Source: Neobacillus piezotolerans
GTDB lineage: Bacteria > Bacillota > Bacilli > Bacillales > Cytobacillaceae
Assembly (NCBI RefSeq): GCF_003362805.1
Contig: NZ_QNQT01000004.1
Coordinates: 1-64,000 of the forward strand
Direction of reading: 5' to 3'
Length of the DNA stretch: 64,000 bases
The notes under the pieces are model-generated. The model was not told where the DNA came from. It worked only from the letters and a program-made list of their open reading frames with translations, and ran no database searches. Within the stretch, counting starts at the first letter, position 1. Every line of letters starts with the position of its first letter. Shown piece after piece: positions 28,779-36,090 of this stretch. The position numbers were made by a program, and so were the translations under genes.

Positions 28779-29330
28779 ATGGGTAAGAGGGCTTTGCTCA
28801 ATATCGACTATACATATGACTTCGTAGCCGATGCCGGGGCATTGACATGCGGGAAACCGGGACAGGCTATTGAAGGTAAAATAGTTGAATTGACCGAAGA
28901 GTTCATCAGGAACGGGGACTATACCGTGTTTGCGATTGACGTCCATGACAAGGGCGACGAGTATCATCCGGAGACAAAGCTGTTTCCTCCACACAACATC
29001 CGCGGTACAAACGGGCGTGATTTGTTTGGGGACCTGCAAAAGGTGTATGATAGCAATAAGCATCTTGAGAATGTATACTATATCGACAAAACCAGGTACT
29101 CAGCCTTTGCCGGAACCGATTTGGAAATAAAATTGCGTGAACGGGGAATAACCGAAGTGCATCTCGTCGGTGTGTGCACGGATATTTGCATCCTGCATAC
29201 GGCCGTGGATGCCTATAATAAAGGCTTCAAGATTGTTGTTCATAAGGAAGGCGTCGCGTCATTTAACCAGGCCGGCCACGAGTGGGCGCTCGGCCATTTT
29301 GAAGGGGCGCTTGGGGCCGAGGTTAAATAG
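28779..29330 (+). CDS. pncA: Nicotinamidase, isochorismatase-like (YueJ)
   Basis: PncA deamidates nicotinamide to nicotinate for NAD salvage. The 183-residue product has the isochorismatase fold with the catalytic Asp in L-N-I-D-Y-T-Y-D-F near residue 9-13, a metal/Lys region (K-T-R-Y-S-A-F-A-G-T-D-L) and the catalytic Cys in G-V-C-T-D-I-C near 127. GGGGTGG precedes the ATG. pncB follows 28 bp later, the same pairing as B. subtilis yueJ-yueK. Confidence 0.92.
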   Translation: MGKRALLNIDYTYDFVADAGALTCGKPGQAIEGKIVELTEEFIRNGDYTVFAIDVHDKGDEYHPETKLFPPHNIRGTNGRDLFGDLQKVYDSNKHLENVYYIDKTRYSAFAGTDLEIKLRERGITEVHLVGVCTDICILHTAVDAYNKGFKIVVHKEGVASFNQAGHEWALGHFEGALGAEVK

Positions 29331-29358
29331 CACGACACTACACAAAGGGGTTAACGTC

Positions 29359-30834
29359 ATGAAACACATCTATAAAGATGACAGCTATGCCTTGCATACT
29401 GACCTATATCAAATAAACATGGTCGAAACATATTGGAGGGATGGCCTCCATAACCGGAAAGCCGTGTTCGAACTTTATTTCCGGAAGCTGCCGTTCGGGA
29501 ATGGCTATGCTGTGTTTGCCGGCCTTGACCGGATTATCAACTATGTAAAAGGATTGCGGTTTACCGAAGAGGATCTCGACTATTTGCGGAATGAAGTTGG
29601 CTATGCCGAAGATTTCCTTGAATATTTGAAGGGACTTCGTTTTACAGGCACAATCAGGGGGATGAAAGAAGGAGAGCTCGTTTTTGGAAATGAGCCGCTT
29701 CTTCGCGTCGATACGACCCTCGCCGAGGCGCAGCTTCTGGAAACAGCCCTGCTTAACATTGTGAATTACCAAACACTCATCGCCACTAAAGCATCACGGA
29801 TTAAACAGGTGCTCGGCAAAAATGAAGTGGCCATGGAGTTCGGGACAAGGCGCGCCCATGAATTCGACGCCGCCGTCTGGGGAACACGGGCGGCATATCT
29901 AGCCGGATTTGATGCGACAAGCAACGTCCGCGCCGGAAAAATGTTCAACATCCCTGTCGCTGGAACGCATGCGCATGCAATGGTCCAGGCCTACCGCGAT
30001 GATTACACAGCGTTCGTGAAATACGCGGAGACGCATAAGGACTGCACATTCCTTGTCGACACGTACGATACGCTCCGTTCGGGAGTACCCAATGCCATCA
30101 GGGTGGCCAAGGAAATGGGCGACAAAATCAATTTCGTCGGCATCCGCCTCGACAGCGGCGACCTTGCCTACCTGTCCAAAGAGGCGCGGAAAATGCTCGA
30201 CGATGCCGGCTTCAAGGATGCCAAGATTTTTGCTTCGAGTGATTTGGACGAGTATACGATCCTTCATTTAAAGGCCCAGGATGCGAAAATCGACAGCTGG
30301 GGAGTAGGGACAAAACTGATAACAGCGTTTGAACAAGCGGCGCTTGGGGCTGTTTATAAAATTGTCTCGATTGAAGATGAAAATGGCAAGATGATGGATA
30401 CCATCAAAATCTCCTCCAATCCGGAAAAAGTCACGACGCCGGGATTGAAGCGGGTTTACCGCATCATTAATAACCGGACAGGCTACTCCGAAGGGGATTA
30501 CATCACCCTTGAGACGGAGAATCCCCAGGAAGAAAAGCGGATCAAGATGTTCCATCCGACACATACGTACATCAGCAAATATGTGTCCAACTTCACGGCT
30601 AGGGAGCTTCACGAGGATATTTTCGTTGGCGGCGAGCTTGTCTACGAAGTGCCATGCCTGGAAGAATCCCGTGAGTTTTTGGTGAAAAACCTATCCGAAA
30701 TCTGGGATGAGTACAAACGGACGGCCAATCCGGAAGAATATCCAGTCGATTTAAGCCAGAAGTGCTGGAATAACAAAATGCGCAACATTGAAGAAGTGAA
30801 GGAAAAGGTTTCGGCCATGTTCAAAAAAGAATAG
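29359..30834 (+). CDS. pncB: Nicotinate phosphoribosyltransferase (YueK)
   Basis: PncB joins nicotinate with phosphoribosyl diphosphate to give nicotinate mononucleotide. The 491-residue product starts near H-T-D-L-Y-Q-I-N-M and carries E-F-G-T-R-R-A-H near 159-166, T-H-A-H-A-M near 203 and the phosphate-binding S-S-D-L-D-E region. AAAGGGG precedes ATG 29359; the open frame extends far upstream but overlaps pncA. Together with pncA it forms a complete nicotinamide-to-NaMN salvage operon. Confidence 0.95.
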   Translation: MKHIYKDDSYALHTDLYQINMVETYWRDGLHNRKAVFELYFRKLPFGNGYAVFAGLDRIINYVKGLRFTEEDLDYLRNEVGYAEDFLEYLKGLRFTGTIRGMKEGELVFGNEPLLRVDTTLAEAQLLETALLNIVNYQTLIATKASRIKQVLGKNEVAMEFGTRRAHEFDAAVWGTRAAYLAGFDATSNVRAGKMFNIPVAGTHAHAMVQAYRDDYTAFVKYAETHKDCTFLVDTYDTLRSGVPNAIRVAKEMGDKINFVGIRLDSGDLAYLSKEARKMLDDAGFKDAKIFASSDLDEYTILHLKAQDAKIDSWGVGTKLITAFEQAALGAVYKIVSIEDENGKMMDTIKISSNPEKVTTPGLKRVYRIINNRTGYSEGDYITLETENPQEEKRIKMFHPTHTYISKYVSNFTARELHEDIFVGGELVYEVPCLEESREFLVKNLSEIWDEYKRTANPEEYPVDLSQKCWNNKMRNIEEVKEKVSAMFKKE

Positions 30835-30872
30835 TGGGATCGCGGGTCCGAAATGGGCAGCAATTTCTGAAT

Positions 30873-30902
30873 GCGTCCGGATTTTGCCGGGCGCCTTTTT
30901 TG
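30873..30902 (+). terminator. Terminator after pncB
   Basis: GCGTCCGG at 30873-30880 pairs with CCGGGCGC at 30887-30894 (one wobble), followed by T-rich sequence. Confidence 0.8.
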
Positions 30903-30909
30903 ATGGATT

Positions 30910-31020
30910 TTAAAAGAACTGTTTTAGGACGAAATACAGAATGGCGGCGATGATAATGATGGACATGCAACCGGCATTGCCGAATAGTATCCGGTCCTGG
31001 TTTTTTCGGTCTGGGAACAT
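30910..31020 (-). CDS. Small single-span membrane protein of 36 residues
   Basis: The minus-strand frame reads MFPDRKNQDRILFGNAGCMS followed by I-I-I-I-A-A-I-L-Y-F-V-L-K-Q-F-F: a charged N-terminus and one hydrophobic helix. A perfect AGGAGGT (31037-31031) lies 10 nt before the ATG, which is the main reason to accept it. It lies between the pncB terminator and a gene-free stretch. No family is recognised. Confidence 0.6.
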   Translation of the reverse strand: MFPDRKNQDRILFGNAGCMSIIIIAAILYFVLKQFF

Positions 31021-31037
31021 AGAGGGGTGCACCTCCT

Positions 31038-31405
31038 GGGTATTTGAAATATCATTGTGTTCAGGATAAATTGCGCTAAAGAATCAATGGAAACCCCGCG
31101 TTGGGTTCTGACAGCTTTTCATGATTTCAAGCCAGAAGCTCCCCATAAGATCTATTGAAACCTCCTAATAACAACTCTCTCCCACTAATCAGTTCACAAA
31201 AATACGGCCCTTCGATTAAAATAGAGTCAAATTAATCCAGGTTTTGAGAGTGAATCAGCGAGTACCAGGAAAGCAAGGGCTACCTATATTGCCCTTTACT
31301 TCACACCATACAGGATAAGCACTGTTTTTCTGGTTTCCAAAGGTTTATCAGGAATACGGCATCAACCTATGAAAAGATTCATTCTTATGGAATGGGGGAT
31401 TTCCT
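31038..31405. other. Gene-free stretch
   Basis: About 370 bp with no supported gene and no clear terminator. It should contain the promoter of the 36-residue minus-strand gene and that of the acetyltransferase, but no convincing pair of boxes stands out. Confidence 0.4.
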
Positions 31406-31954
31406 TTGGCAAAAATATTACCCAAAAAGGTAAACATGAGGAATGGCGACCAGTTTATACTTAAGGAGGCTACCGCAGAGGATGCAGAAGCGGTACTGGA
31501 ATATATGAAGGAAATCCTCGATGATTCCCCGTATTTAATGACAACACCCGAAGAGTTTACCCAGACTGCAAGCCAGCAGCAGGAATGGCTCGCCCAGATG
31601 GCGGAAGACCCAAATAAGCTTGTGATTGTGGCGGAACTAAATGGAATGATTATTGGATTTCTCGATTTCCATAACGGAAACCGAATCCGGAACAGGCATC
31701 AAGGCGCATTCGGGATGAGCGTGAAACGGGAATACAGGAATATGGGAGTTGGCAACGCTCTTCTTTATGCTCTTTTGGAGTGGGCAGAGGGCAACCCGGA
31801 AATCGAAAAGGTTACTCTTGAGGTATTTTCCGACAATGCAAACGCCATTGCCCTTTATAAAAAACTCGGCTTTGAAATGGAAGGAATTAAAAGAAAGGCT
31901 ATAAAGACGGACACTGGTTACCATAACCTTTACCTGATGGCGAAGTTTGTATAG
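31406..31954 (+). CDS. GNAT family N-acetyltransferase
   Basis: The 182-residue product has a GNAT fold: the N-terminal strand I-L-K-E-A-T-A-E-D-A, the central G-F-L-D-F and acetyl-CoA loop segment R-x-x-G-V-G (E-Y-R-N-M-G-V-G-N-A-L) near 110-120, and N-A-x-A-I-A-L-Y-K-K-L-G-F-E near 148-161. It starts with TTG at 31406 after GGGGGA. The substrate cannot be read from sequence. Confidence 0.85.
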   Translation: MAKILPKKVNMRNGDQFILKEATAEDAEAVLEYMKEILDDSPYLMTTPEEFTQTASQQQEWLAQMAEDPNKLVIVAELNGMIIGFLDFHNGNRIRNRHQGAFGMSVKREYRNMGVGNALLYALLEWAEGNPEIEKVTLEVFSDNANAIALYKKLGFEMEGIKRKAIKTDTGYHNLYLMAKFV

Positions 31955-31966
31955 TCCAACTCACGC

Positions 31967-31997
31967 AAAAAAGCCTCAGGCAAGTTCCGCCTGAAGC
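31967..31997 (-). terminator. Terminator of the unknown minus-strand gene
   Basis: On the minus strand GCTTCAGGC pairs with GCCTGAGGC and is followed by TTTTTT. Confidence 0.8.
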
Positions 31998-32002
31998 CGT
32001 AG

Positions 32003-32845
32003 TTATTCGGGGTTTTTTAAGTCAAACTGCAGGTGTTCTGACAGATATGGGTTTTGTCCCTGTATAAAGACATTTGCAAAGTTGTAATCCTCAGGAGTTT
32101 CAAACCGGGTTGCAGTCGTAAAGTGAAGGCCGGCGACGTCCTTAAGAATACCAGGCTTTTTCCAAGGAACCGAATAATATAGGGATGGGGAAGAGGTCAT
32201 CTGGAAAAAAGGGAAATCATTGTTTTCAATTGGCTGGGATGAAGGATGAATTGCTTCATTCCCCCACTTTATTTTTTTTGGACCAATTGTCGATGCGGTC
32301 CACCATACTTGTTTTGCATAATTCTCAAACGCTGGTATTTCCTGTGGCAACTGGATTTCAATCCCCATCGGTTTGATGGACCCCGATACATAATCAAAGT
32401 GATGTTCGGTAATCAAAGTGAAATTCCGGCCTCCTTCATGAAGCAGCTTCAAGCTGACCCGTTCAAGACTTGAGAACTTTGGCAAATAAGAAGTTGAATA
32501 CGATTTTAAAAGAGATTCATATTCTTTTTCCGAAAGCACAGCACCTCCGTAAGAATCATCAATTTCTCTGTAAATGTCTTTTTCAGAAACAATCTCTCCA
32601 TCAATCACCAGGAATGCAGTTCGTTCCGCATTGTCCATATGGCTGATTGTAACTTTTGAAAAACCAAGCTTCTCAAGATGCCGCAAGTCACGATCTGGAA
32701 TTGATAAATTGGGGTTTTCAAGTTTTTTAAAGTCTGTGATTACCACAGCCTGTGTTGTGTAATCGAGATAGGTGGCTCCTGTATACACGAACAAAAGAAT
32801 TATCAAAGCACTTGCCAGGCGAAGGACCGGAAGTTTATTTTTCAG
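32003..32845 (-). CDS. Membrane-anchored protein of unknown function, probable CTG start
   Basis: The frame is bounded upstream by a stop at 32860-32858 and contains no ATG or GTG before a TTG at 32806. A strong GAGGAGG (32858-32852) sits seven bases before CTG at 32845, which would give K-N-K-L-P-V-L-R-L-A-S-A-L-I-I-L-L-F-V-Y, a complete membrane anchor; starting at the TTG would cut the anchor's basic part and leave the site 46 bp away. The outer domain of about 250 residues has no recognised motif. It diverges from the membrane-protein gene at 32931. Confidence 0.65.
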   Translation of the reverse strand: MKNKLPVLRLASALIILLFVYTGATYLDYTTQAVVITDFKKLENPNLSIPDRDLRHLEKLGFSKVTISHMDNAERTAFLVIDGEIVSEKDIYREIDDSYGGAVLSEKEYESLLKSYSTSYLPKFSSLERVSLKLLHEGGRNFTLITEHHFDYVSGSIKPMGIEIQLPQEIPAFENYAKQVWWTASTIGPKKIKWGNEAIHPSSQPIENNDFPFFQMTSSPSLYYSVPWKKPGILKDVAGLHFTTATRFETPEDYNFANVFIQGQNPYLSEHLQFDLKNPE

Positions 32846-32930
32846 TTCTGCTCCTCCTCAACGGTGATTAATAGTATACTATTACCATTATTATACACCG
32901 GTAGCAGGTTAGGCGATAGGGGGAAAGAGC

Positions 32931-33545
32931 ATGGGCTTTGGAACGATGATTGTTGGATTCTTTTTTGTCTTTTTTAACTTTAACTTTGGGCCGGTGAATC
33001 TCTTCCCGGATTTGGTCGGGTATATCCTTCTTTGTATTGGAGGGAATCAACTGGCCGGGCGAATCGATAATAAACATTTTTATGTTTTGGGCAAAACCGC
33101 AAAGTTGTTAATCGCATTGTCAGTGCTTGATTTGTTTGTTAAAAACTCATCCATCCTGAATGGCGCAATAAACGGGCCGGATACAATCGAAGGAAGATTA
33201 TTTATCGGAATAACCACATTGCTAACAGTATTCCTTTCTGTATTCTTTTTCTATAACCTTTCAACAGGAATTAGCGAAGAAGCAGGTAAGGGTGGGAATT
33301 CGGAGTTGGCGGAGAGGGCGGCAAAAACAAATAAACTATTTATGGTTTATCAGTTGGCCGGGGCCATTATTTTATTGGGAACCCTTATTTTTGTGGGTGA
33401 GGTTGTCCAGTATCAGATAGGAGGTTCAGGCTTTTTTCTCATGATAGGATTAATAATCGTTATCCTCTATTTATTCGTTCAGGTTAGGAAAATGCTTAAG
33501 CTTGCCTCGGAAACATTCGAAGATAACCAACAGGAAAGCTGGTGA
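32931..33545 (+). CDS. Multi-span membrane protein, unknown
   Basis: The 204-residue product has about five or six hydrophobic segments, starting with F-F-F-V-F-F-N-F-N-F-G-P-V-N-L-F-P-D, and a charged loop near 118-130. AGGGGGAAAG precedes the ATG. It is transcribed away from the anchored protein at 32845, so the two share an intergenic region and may be related in function. I do not recognise the family. Confidence 0.75.
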   Translation: MGFGTMIVGFFFVFFNFNFGPVNLFPDLVGYILLCIGGNQLAGRIDNKHFYVLGKTAKLLIALSVLDLFVKNSSILNGAINGPDTIEGRLFIGITTLLTVFLSVFFFYNLSTGISEEAGKGGNSELAERAAKTNKLFMVYQLAGAIILLGTLIFVGEVVQYQIGGSGFFLMIGLIIVILYLFVQVRKMLKLASETFEDNQQESW

Positions 33546-33559
33546 AAACCGGCTTTTTT
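33536..33559 (+). terminator. Terminator overlapping the stop of the membrane-protein gene
   Basis: AAGCTGGT at 33536-33543 pairs with ACCGGCTT at 33548-33555 and a T-run follows. The stop codon lies at the stem/loop edge. Confidence 0.75.
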
Positions 33560-33616
33560 CTTGTTTTAGGAAATATAAAATTGAACCTTGTTTATAACCC
33601 GAAATAAGTTATTGTA

Positions 33617-33728
33617 ATCCAGCTCCAGCGCCTAGCCCCTCGAGGTCATAAGCCGTTTCCCTCCGGAGGGCAGGCCCATCCTGCGGGCTCCGTCTTATGC
33701 TGGTCGGGGCTGAGCAAGGCGCTTCCGC
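33617..33728. repeat. Imperfect inverted-repeat element of the dispersed Bacillus type
   Basis: Nested arms are visible: AGCGCCT (33627) with AGGCGCT (33717), AGCCCC (33634) with GGGGCT (33706), CATAAG (33647) with CTTATG (33694), and CGGAG (33664) with CTCCG (33688). Sequences of this type recur between genes in many Bacillus genomes; that statement is from general knowledge, not a search. Confidence 0.7.
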
Positions 33729-33793
33729 ATTTTGTTTCATTCGCCTTCCGATTATGATAAAATCCTTGTATTAAAAACTGCGAGGGCGAAACA

Positions 33794-35173
33794 ATGACAA
33801 AATCAATTCCAGTCCGGAAAAATGACTATATAGATGTACGATTTGAAGATTTGACCCATGACGGCGCGGGGGTCGCGAAGGTGGTCGGATTTCCAATCTT
33901 CGTCCAAGAAGCACTGCCGGAAGAATCGGGAAAAATAAAAATCATTAAAACGCAAAAAAACTATGCAATCGGCAAGCTTGTTGAAATAACCGAAAAAAGC
34001 CCATACCGGGTTGAAATCCCTGCCGGGGAATCCCATAAATACGGAGGCTGCCAGTTGGAGCACATGTCCTATGAAGGGCAGCTTAAATACAAGGAAAACC
34101 AGGTAAAGCAGGTGCTGACGCGGATCGGCAAGCTTGAAGATGTGGTTGTCCATCCTGTGCTTGGAATGGAAGAGCCGTGGCATTACCGGAACAAGGCCCA
34201 GGTACCGGTCGGCGAAAAGGACGGAAAGCTAATCGCTGGCTTTTTTAAGCCAAGGAGCCATGAAATCGTCGACACGAATGAGAGTCTTATTCAGCTTCCC
34301 GAGGTCAATGAAGCGATCAATATAGTAAAGGACATCTGCAGCCGGCTTGGCATTGAGGCTTATAATGAGCAGACCCATAAAGGCGTCCTCCGCCATATTA
34401 TGGCCCGCTATGGCAAGCAAACCGGCGAGCTTATGGTTGTCCTGATTACAAGGACACTGGAACTTCCTCATAAAACCAAGATTATTGAAGAAATTATCGC
34501 AAGGCTTCCAATGGTAAAATCGATCGTCCACAACGTTAATTCGATGCGGACAAATGTCATCATGGGGCCGCAAACAACGGTGGTTTGGGGAAATGAATTT
34601 GTCTATGACTATATTGGCGATGTTAAATTCGCCATTTCTGCCATGTCCTTTTACCAGGTCAATCCCGACCAGACAAAGGTGCTGTATGAAAAAGCGTTGG
34701 AATATACGGGGCTGACCGGCGGGGAAACGGTCATTGACGCCTACTGCGGAATCGGAACCATCTCTCTGTTCCTCGCGCAAAAGGCGGGTAAGGTTTTCGG
34801 AGTCGAGGTAGTTCCTCAGGCTATTGAGGATGCAAAACGGAATGCCGAGCTAAACGGCATCACGAATGCGGAATTCGAGGCAGGCGAAGCGGAAGTTGTA
34901 ATCCCGAAGTGGTATAAGGAAGGCAACAGGGCAGACGTCCTTGTCGTCGACCCACCCCGCAAAGGCTGCGACGAAGCGCTCCTTCAAACAATCATTGACA
35001 TGAAACCAACAAAAGTCGTCTACGTCTCCTGCAACCCGGGAACACTCGCCCGCGACCTTCGGATCCTTGAGGACGGGGGATACAAGACGGTGGAAGTCCA
35101 ACCTGTCGATATGTTTCCGCAGACCACACATGTCGAAGCGATTGCGAAAATAATTTTGAAAGAAGGCAACTAA
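33794..35173 (+). CDS. rlmCD: 23S rRNA (uracil-5-)-methyltransferase RlmCD
   Basis: RlmCD makes m5U747 and m5U1939 in 23S rRNA. The 459-residue product has an N-terminal TRAM domain (about 1-65), the G-G-C-Q-L-E-H-M segment near 85-92, the SAM site D-A-Y-C-G-I-G-T near 315-322 and the catalytic loop [12 protein letters not shown] near 413-424. Only one of the four cysteines that hold the Fe-S cluster in RlmD/RumA-type enzymes is evident. The gene is intact. Its last codons and terminator recur downstream at 45.1, 59.6 and 60.7 kb, so it marks the left edge of an accessory island. Confidence 0.95.
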   Translation: MTKSIPVRKNDYIDVRFEDLTHDGAGVAKVVGFPIFVQEALPEESGKIKIIKTQKNYAIGKLVEITEKSPYRVEIPAGESHKYGGCQLEHMSYEGQLKYKENQVKQVLTRIGKLEDVVVHPVLGMEEPWHYRNKAQVPVGEKDGKLIAGFFKPRSHEIVDTNESLIQLPEVNEAINIVKDICSRLGIEAYNEQTHKGVLRHIMARYGKQTGELMVVLITRTLELPHKTKIIEEIIARLPMVKSIVHNVNSMRTNVIMGPQTTVVWGNEFVYDYIGDVKFAISAMSFYQVNPDQTKVLYEKALEYTGLTGGETVIDAYCGIGTISLFLAQKAGKVFGVEVVPQAIEDAKRNAELNGITNAEFEAGEAEVVIPKWYKEGNRADVLVVDPPRKGCDEALLQTIIDMKPTKVVYVSCNPGTLARDLRILEDGGYKTVEVQPVDMFPQTTHVEAIAKIILKEGN

Positions 35174-35195
35174 CCCTATGGGAGTTGCCTTCTCA
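35131..35195 (+). repeat. rlmCD 3' end and terminator (repeat copy A)
   Basis: The last 14 codons of rlmCD plus the hairpin AAGGCAACT...AGTTGCCTT (35162-35191). This is the reference copy of a repeat also present at 45072-45112, 59552-59612 and 60691-60752. The most conserved core is GCGAAAATAAT followed by AAAGAAGGCAACT. Confidence 0.9.
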
Positions 35196-35401
35196 TGTTT
35201 CTTGCAATGATATTCAAAGCTGTATTTAGTGTCAATAGTTCCATCTAATTGGCAGGTTACTTTCTCAACTAATGAATTATGTAGTTGAGGCGTTAAATCC
35301 TTCCCTTGTTCAATACACATGTCCCTTAACTCGTAAGAGAGCTTACCATTACGTGCGAGACGAGACAGTTCTTTGGTTAAAATCGTTAATAATCCGGCCA
35401 T
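35196..35401 (-). pseudogene. Serine recombinase relic
   Basis: The minus-strand frame reads I-L-T-K-E-L-S-R-L-A-R-N-G-K-L-S-Y-E-L-R-D, a hallmark of the catalytic domain of large serine recombinases, and then jumps to L-V-E-K-V-T-C-Q-L-D-G-T-I-D-T-K-Y-S-F, which resembles the usual C-terminal end of these proteins. The N-terminal catalytic part with the nucleophile serine and the whole middle are missing. It abuts the rlmCD 3' end, where the integrase gene of an rlmCD-targeting element would lie. Confidence 0.7.
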
Positions 35402-35640
35402 AAAAAAGAGCCATTACAGCGGATGCTTCTTTTTCAACCTCCATTTACTTATGGAACCCCTTCTTTTTAAGGGCGCATTTCCAGATTAAGGATCTTCGTT
35501 ATTTTGCCTGAAGGGACATATTCTTGCATAATTCTAGTTAATAGGCGGCTATTTTTAAATCTTAAATAAGGTGAATGGTATTAGTATAAATCCTCAGCAC
35601 ACAGGGGGATTTTTTACCATAGGCTACAGTCACCAATATT
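35402..35640. other. Gene-free stretch between recombinase relic and bla cluster
   Basis: No supported gene. A weak hairpin CCCCTTCTTTTTAAGGG lies near 35456-35473. Confidence 0.4.
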
Positions 35641-35641
35641 C

Positions 35642-35692
35642 TTTATATATATGGACCTTCTTGCTATAATAAATACTACATTTGTAAAAGTA
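35642..35692 (+). promoter_or_regulatory. blaI promoter with BlaI operator
   Basis: TGCTATAAT (35662-35670) is an extended -10, with TTTATA near 35642. TACTACATTTGTAAAAGTA at 35674 matches the TACTACA...TGTAGTA form of BlaI/MecI operators with one decayed half. BlaI would repress its own operon from here. Confidence 0.7.
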
Positions 35693-35703
35693 GGAGGGGG
35701 ATC

Positions 35704-36090
35704 ATGAAGGAGATTCCACAAATATCAGAAGCAGAATTTGAAGTGATGAAGGTTATATGGCAATATGAGCCGATTTCAACTCCTGAGGTAGTTGAGAAAT
35801 TATCGAATAAGAGTGATTGGAAGCCAAATACCATTCACACCATGCTGGCCCGCCTAGTTAAGAAAAAGGCTTTGCATTCAAGAAAAGATGGCCGAGTGTT
35901 TATTTATACTTCACTGGTTGAAAAGCACGAATATGTTGAGCAAAAAAGTAAATCCTTTCTAAAGCAGTTTTTCGGCGGTACGTTAAATTCAATGGTATTA
36001 AATTTTATTGAAAATGATCAGTTATCGAATGAAGATATTACCGAATTAAAGAAAATCTTATCCAAGAGAGATAAGAAAGGGGAAAAATAA
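35704..36090 (+). CDS. blaI: BlaI/MecI family repressor
   Basis: The 128-residue product is a winged-helix repressor of the penicillinase type: I-S-E-A-E-F-E-V-M-K-V-I-W near 7-19, the recognition segment W-K-P-N-T-I-H-T-M-L-A-R-L near 38-51, and a C-terminal dimer helix pair. BlaI dimers bind TACTACA/TGTAGTA sites until cleaved after BlaR1 activation. AGGAGGGGG precedes the ATG. Its stop shares a base with the blaR1 start, so the genes are coupled. Confidence 0.93.
   Translation: MKEIPQISEAEFEVMKVIWQYEPISTPEVVEKLSNKSDWKPNTIHTMLARLVKKKALHSRKDGRVFIYTSLVEKHEYVEQKSKSFLKQFFGGTLNSMVLNFIENDQLSNEDITELKKILSKRDKKGEK

Noticed and set aside
34850-35401. 183-codon minus-strand frame entering rlmCD
   Set aside because: Only its first 70 codons carry recombinase-like sequence; the rest is antisense to rlmCD, so only the upstream part is kept as a pseudogene.
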